Part shown: piece after piece, positions 59,525-64,000 of the stretch | How positions within the stretch are numbered: the first letter of the stretch is position 1 | Layout: every line of letters begins with the position of its first letter | From: Aeromicrobium sp. Leaf245 | GTDB taxonomy: Bacteria > Actinomycetota > Actinomycetes > Propionibacteriales > Nocardioidaceae | NCBI RefSeq assembly: GCF_942548115.1 | Contig: NZ_OW824151.1 | Span: forward strand, 1,426,001 to 1,490,000 | Length of the DNA: 64,000 nucleotides | Direction of reading: 5' to 3' | Translations under genes and position numbers: made by a program | The notes under the pieces: model-generated | The model's input: the letters and a program-made list of their open reading frames with translations, nothing else | Database searches by the model: none | What the model was told of the DNA's origin: nothing

Positions 59525-60393
59525 GCAAGAAGTCCACGGAGTCCACCGTCACGACCACCGAGCCGCCGGCGCGCGGCACGACGATCGTCGAGGTCCAGGA
59601 CATCGGCAAGCGCTACGGCAACATCATCGCGCTGTCCGACGTCTCCACCACGGTCAAGGCCGGCGAGGTCACCTGCGTGCTGGGTGACAACGGCGCGGGC
59701 AAGTCGACGTTCATCAAGATCCTGGCCGGTGCGCACCAGCACACCGACGGGACGCTGGTCGTCGACGGCGAGTCCACGTCGTTCTCGAACCCGCGGCAGG
59801 CGCTCGACGCCGGCATCGCGACGGTCTACCAGGACCTCGCCGTCGTGCCGCTCATGCCGGTGTGGCGCAACTTCTTCCTCGGCAGCGAGGTCCGCAAGGG
59901 CGTCGCACCGTTCAAGAAGCTCGACGTCGAGTTCATGAAGAGCACCACGCGCGACGAGCTCGCGGCGATGGGCATCGACCTGCGCGACGTGGAGCAGCCG
60001 ATCGGCACGCTCTCCGGTGGAGAGCGCCAGTGCGTGGCCATCGCCCGCGCGGTGTACTTCGGCGCCCGGGTCCTGATCCTCGACGAGCCGACGGCCGCCC
60101 TGGGCGTCAAGCAGTCCGGTGTGGTGCTGAAGTACATCGCCAAGGCCCGCGAGCGTGGTCTGGGGGTCGTGTTCATCACCCACAACCCGCACCACGCCTA
60201 CCCGGTCGGCGACCGCTTCATGCTGCTGCGTCGCGGCAAGAGCATGGGTGACTACGCCAAGTCCGAGATCACGCTCGACGAGCTGACCTCGATGATGGCC
60301 GGTGGCGCCGAGCTGGAGTCCCTGGCGCACGAGCTGGCCCGCACGATGGGCGACGACAGCGAGATCGCGCAGGAGATGGCCGCCGAGGCCTGA
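59521..60393 (+). CDS. Sugar ABC transporter ATP-binding protein (FrcA type)
   Basis: A 290-residue single-domain ATPase. Walker [11 protein letters not shown]-loop VYQDLAVVP, signature [15 protein letters not shown], Walker [14 protein letters not shown] and switch His in [17 protein letters not shown]. Many RbsA-type partners are double-length; this is the single-cassette FrcA form, so it should act as homodimer. Coupled to the permease by ATGA. Confidence 0.92.
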   Translation: MSKKSTESTVTTTEPPARGTTIVEVQDIGKRYGNIIALSDVSTTVKAGEVTCVLGDNGAGKSTFIKILAGAHQHTDGTLVVDGESTSFSNPRQALDAGIATVYQDLAVVPLMPVWRNFFLGSEVRKGVAPFKKLDVEFMKSTTRDELAAMGIDLRDVEQPIGTLSGGERQCVAIARAVYFGARVLILDEPTAALGVKQSGVVLKYIAKARERGLGVVFITHNPHHAYPVGDRFMLLRRGKSMGDYAKSEITLDELTSMMAGGAELESLAHELARTMGDDSEIAQEMAAEA

Positions 60394-60405
60394 CCCTCGA
60401 CCGCG

Positions 60406-60440
60406 CGGTCGGCCGGGAGCCAGGGGGACCCGGCCGACCG
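60406..60440 (+). terminator. Intercistronic hairpin after the ABC ATPase
   Basis: Perfect 12-bp arms CGGTCGGCCGGG/CCCGGCCGACCG with an 11-base loop in the 138-bp gap before the dehydrogenase. It may separate transport and catabolic expression. Confidence 0.55.
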
Positions 60441-60531
60441 TGTCGCGCTGTCCGCGCCCGGCGCGCCCCATGCCGGGCCCCACCCGGCACCCACGAACGA
60501 TCGCCGTCGCGACGGCGGAGAGGCAGGACCC

Positions 60532-61692
60532 GTGAGCACACCCGAGCTGCGCGTCGGCGTCGTCGGCTTCGGCTGGATGGGCCAGGTGCACGCCCGAGCC
60601 CTGACGCGGCTCGTCCAGCACTACCCCGACACGGCGCTGCGCCCCCGCCTCGTGGCGGTGGCCGACAACGCCCCCGACGACCGGACGGCGCGAGCCGCCG
60701 CCGCGTACGGGTTCGAGCACCTGCTCTCGGACTGGCGCGAGCTGGTCGAGCACCCGGAGGTCGACCTCGTCTGCGTGACCGGTCCCAACTTCATCCACCG
60801 CGACGTCGCGGTCGCCGCGGCGCAGGCGGGCAAGCACCTCTGGGTCGAGAAGCCCGCCGGCCGCGACGCCGGGGAGACCGCCGAGATCGTGGCTGCGGTC
60901 GAGGCTGCCGGCGTGCAGGCCGCCGCGGGGTTCAACTACCGCAACGTTCCGGCCGTGGAACGGGCCCGGCGCATCGTCGCGTCGGGGGCCATCGGCCAGA
61001 TCGAGCACTCCACCGTCCGGTTCCTCGCCGACTACTCCGCCGATCCCGACGCGGCACTGTCCTGGCGCTTCCGGACCGAGTTCTCCGGCTCGGGCGTGCT
61101 GGGCGACCTCGTGAGCCACGCGACGGACCTGCTCGGGTACGTGGTGGCGCCGGTCGCCGAGCTGGTCGTGGACCGTGCGACCTTCATCGCGCAGCGTCGC
61201 GAGGCCGTGCCGGGTGCGATGCACTACGAGAAGGGTGCCGGCGCGCTGGGCGACGTCGAGAACGAGGACTACGTGAGCGCCCTGCTGCGCCTCGCCGACG
61301 GCTCACGAGCCGTGCTGGAGTCGAGTCGCGTGGCCGTGGGGGAGCAGAACACCTACGGCTTCGAGGTCCACGGCACCCGCGGGGCCGTCGCGTGGGACTT
61401 CCGTCGCATGAACGAGCTGCGCGTCGCGTCGGCGCGCGACGACGCCTTCACCGACACGTTCTACGCCACCGAGTACGCCGGCCCGGGCGACGGGGAGATC
61501 GGTGCCTTCCAGCCCGGCACCAACAACCCGGTCGGCTTCGACGACCTGAAGGTGGTGGAGGCCCGACGTCTCGTCGAGTCGATCGCCACCGGCACGCCCG
61601 TCGGCGCGACCATCCACGACGCGCTCGTCGCGGCACGGGTGCTCGACGCCATGATCCTGTCCTCCGACGAACGAAAGTGGGTCTCCCTGTGA
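60532..61692 (+). CDS. Gfo/Idh/MocA-family oxidoreductase
   Basis: A 386-residue NAD(P)-dependent sugar or cyclitol dehydrogenase. GVVGFGWMGQVHARAL (9-24) is the dinucleotide motif, HLWVEKPAGRDAGETAEIV holds the E-K-P signature, and GVLGDLVSHATDLLGYVV has the catalytic Asp/His pair. Possible roles are scyllo-inositol or other inositol isomer oxidation. GTG with GGCAGGA upstream. Ends overlapping the next dehydrogenase (GTGA). Confidence 0.85.
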   Translation: MSTPELRVGVVGFGWMGQVHARALTRLVQHYPDTALRPRLVAVADNAPDDRTARAAAAYGFEHLLSDWRELVEHPEVDLVCVTGPNFIHRDVAVAAAQAGKHLWVEKPAGRDAGETAEIVAAVEAAGVQAAAGFNYRNVPAVERARRIVASGAIGQIEHSTVRFLADYSADPDAALSWRFRTEFSGSGVLGDLVSHATDLLGYVVAPVAELVVDRATFIAQRREAVPGAMHYEKGAGALGDVENEDYVSALLRLADGSRAVLESSRVAVGEQNTYGFEVHGTRGAVAWDFRRMNELRVASARDDAFTDTFYATEYAGPGDGEIGAFQPGTNNPVGFDDLKVVEARRLVESIATGTPVGATIHDALVAARVLDAMILSSDERKWVSL

Positions 61693-62678
61693 GCAAGCGA
61701 CTGAAAGTCGGCGTCGTGGGCGCCGGTGCGATGGGGGCGGCGCACGTGCGCACGCTCTCGACGAGCGTCCCCGGCGCCGAGGTGACCCGGGTCTTCGACA
61801 TGGACACCGCCCGCGCCCAGGCCGTCGCGGCCGAGGTGGGCGGTGAGGCCGCGGCCTCGCCCGAGGCGCTGGTCGCCGACGTCGACGCGTTCGTGATCGC
61901 GTCGCCCGACTTCACCCACGCCGACCTGGCGATCGCGGGCATCGAGGCCGGCAAGCACGTCCTGTGCGAGAAGCCGCTCGCGGTCACCGCCGACGACGCG
62001 CGGCGCGTCGTGGACGCCGAGGTCGCGGCGGGTCGCCGGTTCGTGCAGGTCGGCTTCAACCGGCGCTTCGACCCGGGCTTCGTGAGTCTCAAGGGTTCGG
62101 TCGCCGACGGGTCGCTCGGCCAGGTGAAGCTCGTGCACGGGATCCACCGCAACGCCACGAACGCGACGAGCACCGACTCGTCCACGCTGGTGACCGGCTC
62201 GATGATCCACGAGTTCGACACCTTCCGGTGGTTGCTCGACGACGAGATCGCGGCCATCCGCGTCGAGTCGCCGATCGCCGAGGGCTTCAAGGACCCGCAG
62301 GTCGCCACGATCTGGATGGCGGCCGGCCAGATGATCACGGCCGAGGTCTACTGCAACGCCGCCTACGGGTACGACGTGCGTGTCGAGGTGGTCGGCGACG
62401 GCGGGTCGGCGATGCTCGAGCCCCGGCCCCCGGTGGTGCGCCGCGTCGCGGGGGAGAGCAGCACCGCGATCGGTAGCGACTTCGTGGAGCACTTCATCGA
62501 GTCCTACCGGCTCGAGCTCTCCGCCTGGGTCGACGCGTCGCTGCGCGGCGAGGTCGTGGGCGCATCGGCGTGGGACGGCTTCGCGGCCAACCTGGTCGCG
62601 GCCTCCGGCGTCGCGGCCCTGGACTCGGGCGCACGCGAGCCGGTCGTCGTCCCCGAGCGCCCGGCGCTCTACGCCTGA
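61689..62678 (+). CDS. iolG: Inositol 2-dehydrogenase-like Gfo/Idh/MocA oxidoreductase
   Basis: A 329-residue enzyme with VGVVGAGAMGAAHVRTL (7-23), LCEKPLAVTADDARRVV, GFNRRFDPGFVSLKGSV and SMIHEFDTFRWLLDDE (catalytic His/Asp pair) typical of IolG, which oxidises myo-inositol to 2-keto-myo-inositol with NAD. Other members of the family share these motifs, so iolG is likely but not certain. GTG coupled to the preceding gene. Ends nine bases before the convergent LacI gene. Confidence 0.8.
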   Translation: MSKRLKVGVVGAGAMGAAHVRTLSTSVPGAEVTRVFDMDTARAQAVAAEVGGEAAASPEALVADVDAFVIASPDFTHADLAIAGIEAGKHVLCEKPLAVTADDARRVVDAEVAAGRRFVQVGFNRRFDPGFVSLKGSVADGSLGQVKLVHGIHRNATNATSTDSSTLVTGSMIHEFDTFRWLLDDEIAAIRVESPIAEGFKDPQVATIWMAAGQMITAEVYCNAAYGYDVRVEVVGDGGSAMLEPRPPVVRRVAGESSTAIGSDFVEHFIESYRLELSAWVDASLRGEVVGASAWDGFAANLVAASGVAALDSGAREPVVVPERPALYA

Positions 62679-62687
62679 CGGGGTCGG

Positions 62688-63686
62688 TCAGGCGGGGTCG
62701 GCCAGGCGGGGGGCGGGCCCGCTGGTGCTGCGGACCACGAGTCGTGGCGTGAGCACGACCTCGGTCGGGTTCCGTCCCGCGAGCAGGTCGAGCGCTCCGG
62801 ACACGGCTCGCTCCGCCATCTCGAGGGCGCTCTGCGCCACCGTCGTCATCCGGTCCTGCCGGGCGACGGCGAGCCGGGAGTCGTCGTAGCCCACGACCGA
62901 CACGTCGGCCGGGACGTCGACGTGGGCTCGCAGCAGGACGTCGAGCACGCCGGAGGCGCAGTGGTCGTTGAAGGCGACCACGGCCGTCGGCGTCGGGCGC
63001 TGGTCGAGCAGGCGTCGCGCCGCCTCGACGCCCGCCTGCTCGGTTGGTCCGCCGGGGACGACCCACGGCTCCACGCCACGGCGCACCGCCGCTGCGTGGA
63101 AGCCCCGGCGGCGGTCCTCGGCGCCGGGCGCGGACCCGCCGTCGACGTGCACCACCCGCACGTGACCGAGCTCGGCCAGGTGGTCGACCGCGAGTCCGAC
63201 GCCGGCCTCGTCGTCACCCCGCACCGAGGCCACGCCGTCGGCGTCGCTCCGGCGGGCCACGACGAGCGTCGGGACCCGCGTGCCGAGCGAGCCGAGGGCG
63301 TCGGGGGAGAGGTCGGGACCGAGCAGCACCAGGGCGTCGCACCGTTCCCGCATGAGGGCCTGGATCGCCGCGTCCTCGTCGCGCGAGGGCGCCACGGCGC
63401 TGATCGCGACGTCGTAGCCCTGCGCGGCGGCCGCTTCGTAGAGGTGCTCGACGAGGTCGCCGTGGAAGGGCTGGTGCAGGTCGAACGTGACGCCCAGCAG
63501 CCGCGTGTCCGTGCGCCGCAGCTGGCGGGCGCGCTGGTCGGGCACGTAGCCGAGACGCTCGGCGACGCCGCGGACCCGCTCCCGGGTCGCCGCGCTCGCC
63601 CCGGGGGCGTCGCGCATCACGATCGACACGAGGGCGACCGAGACCCCGGCCTCGCGCGCCACGTCGGCGAGCGTCGTGCGGGTCAC
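62688..63686 (-). CDS. LacI-family transcriptional regulator
   Basis: A 332-residue repressor. The HTH and hinge are TTLADVAREAGVSVALVSIVMRDAPGASAATRERVRGVAERLGYVPDQRARQLR (residues 4-57), with VSIVMR in place of the usual VSRVLN. The periplasmic-binding-like effector domain follows (LLGVTFDLHQPFHGDLV, AVVAFNDHCASGVLDVLL, VSVVGYDDSRLA). AGGAGG lies six bases before the GTG. It diverges from the dehydrogenase at the right edge, with AACGTT-centred palindromes in between. Effector probably a cyclitol or sugar. Confidence 0.9.
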   Translation of the reverse strand: MTRTTLADVAREAGVSVALVSIVMRDAPGASAATRERVRGVAERLGYVPDQRARQLRRTDTRLLGVTFDLHQPFHGDLVEHLYEAAAAQGYDVAISAVAPSRDEDAAIQALMRERCDALVLLGPDLSPDALGSLGTRVPTLVVARRSDADGVASVRGDDEAGVGLAVDHLAELGHVRVVHVDGGSAPGAEDRRRGFHAAAVRRGVEPWVVPGGPTEQAGVEAARRLLDQRPTPTAVVAFNDHCASGVLDVLLRAHVDVPADVSVVGYDDSRLAVARQDRMTTVAQSALEMAERAVSGALDLLAGRNPTEVVLTPRLVVRSTSGPAPRLADPA

Positions 63687-63732
63687 GCGTCCTCCTGGGG
63701 GCTCGTCGACGGCGGGGCTTGGACGAGGGGCT

Positions 63733-63761
63733 TTGACGATGGGGCGTCCGCATCATATCCT
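63733..63761 (+). promoter_or_regulatory. Promoter of the right-edge dehydrogenase
   Basis: TTGACG (63733-63738), 17-bp spacer, TATCCT (63756-63761). Transcription would begin just before the LacI-type palindromes. Confidence 0.5.
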
Positions 63762-63772
63762 CAGTCTGCATC

Positions 63773-63793
63773 GTTCTACTAGAACGTTCTAGT
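63773..63793. promoter_or_regulatory. Overlapping LacI-type operators
   Basis: ACTAGAACGTTCTAGT (63778-63793) is a perfect 16-bp palindrome. GTTCTA-C-TAGAAC (63773-63785) is a second inverted repeat sharing its left half. Three GTTCTA/TAGAAC half-sites result. Confidence 0.65.
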
Positions 63794-63872
63794 CCAGGCC
63801 TCGTCCGGTCGTCCGAACTCGCAGCCCACGTCGCCCCCGCCCCGCCCACCTCACCCCGCACTCGGAGGAACC

Positions 63873-64000
63873 ATGTCCGCTCCCGTCCGCATCGGCCTGA
63901 TCGGCGCCGGCCGCATCGGCGCCTCCCACGCCGCCGTCGTCGCCCGACGCGTCCACGGGGCTTCCCTCGTGGCCGTCGCCGATCCTCGTCCCGGCGCCGC
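63873..64000 (+). CDS. Gfo/Idh/MocA-family oxidoreductase, N-terminal fragment
   Basis: The first 42 codons of a third dehydrogenase; the rest lies beyond the window. MSAPVRIGLIGAGRIGASHA holds the GxGxxG motif, then LVAVADPRPGA. TCGGAGGA lies a few bases before the ATG. Probably another inositol or sugar dehydrogenase given its position. Confidence 0.75.
   Translation, partial: MSAPVRIGLIGAGRIGASHAAVVARRVHGASLVAVADPRPGA

Overview
The window is about 71% G+C, densely packed and organised like an actinobacterial chromosome. The signature genes (GlbO-type globin, PepN, an Rv2466c-like thioredoxin-fold protein, RpiB, Nei, trigger factor, GAF-ANTAR regulators, DUF222/HNH protein, uroporphyrinogen-III synthase fused to a winged helix) fit a soil or aquatic member of the Nocardioidaceae or a near relative. 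That placement is an inference from gene content and base composition. Many starts lack a Shine-Dalgarno sequence and instead sit 6-7 nt after an xAnnnT hexamer, the actinobacterial leaderless-mRNA signature.

Layout. 0-4.7 kb: acyl-CoA metabolism (TetR start, phosphotransferase, SDR, AccD-type carboxyltransferase, small biotin carrier, thioesterase) with two operator-like dyads. 4.7-11.2 kb: globin and MscS channel, a small membrane protein, an elaborate palindromic repeat array (6411-6741), aminopeptidase N, a methyltransferase and a YbdK-type ligase. 11.2-21.2 kb: a complete nitrate/nitrite assimilation cluster on the minus strand (narK, nasA, NasB-like flavoprotein, nirB, nirD, hemD-wHTH, cbiX-like) with GlnR-like boxes. 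21.4-25 kb: Rv2466c-like protein, esterase, CDP-glycerol glycerophosphotransferase-like protein and rpiB. 25-31.3 kb: an accessory block (large LuxR regulator, two abnormal nucleotide-sugar enzymes, two tandem GAF-ANTAR regulators). 31.5-44.2 kb: nei, a membrane PP2C phosphatase, tRNA-Gly inside a long inverted repeat, DUF222/HNH protein, several oxidoreductases, tRNA-Pro, secreted proteins, PhoD, an RTX-like protein. 44.5-48.3 kb: trigger factor, lipase and two SRPBCC proteins.

48.4 kb to the end: a myo-inositol catabolism locus. iolE stands alone on the plus strand. iolC, a Cgl0158-type aldolase, iolB, iolD and iolA run on the minus strand. An IolR-like GntR regulator is followed by a divergent ABC transporter operon that also carries two Gfo/Idh/MocA dehydrogenases. 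A LacI regulator diverges from a third dehydrogenase that runs off the end. A shared TGTC-NN-GACA palindrome lies in front of iolE, iolC and the transporter, so the parts probably form one IolR regulon. The ring would be oxidised by the dehydrogenases, dehydrated by IolE, hydrolysed by IolD, isomerised by IolB, phosphorylated by IolC, cleaved by the aldolase and finished by IolA.

The order globin, pepN, Rv2466c-like, rpiB, nei, tig resembles the region around Rv2462c-Rv2470 of Mycobacterium tuberculosis as I recall it. Here it is interrupted by the nitrate cluster, the 25-31 kb accessory block and the 33-44 kb block. The least explained structures are three intergenic loci (6.4-6.7, 40.76-40.85 and 49.45-49.77 kb), each built from one short word repeated in direct and inverted orientation so that several alternative hairpins are possible.
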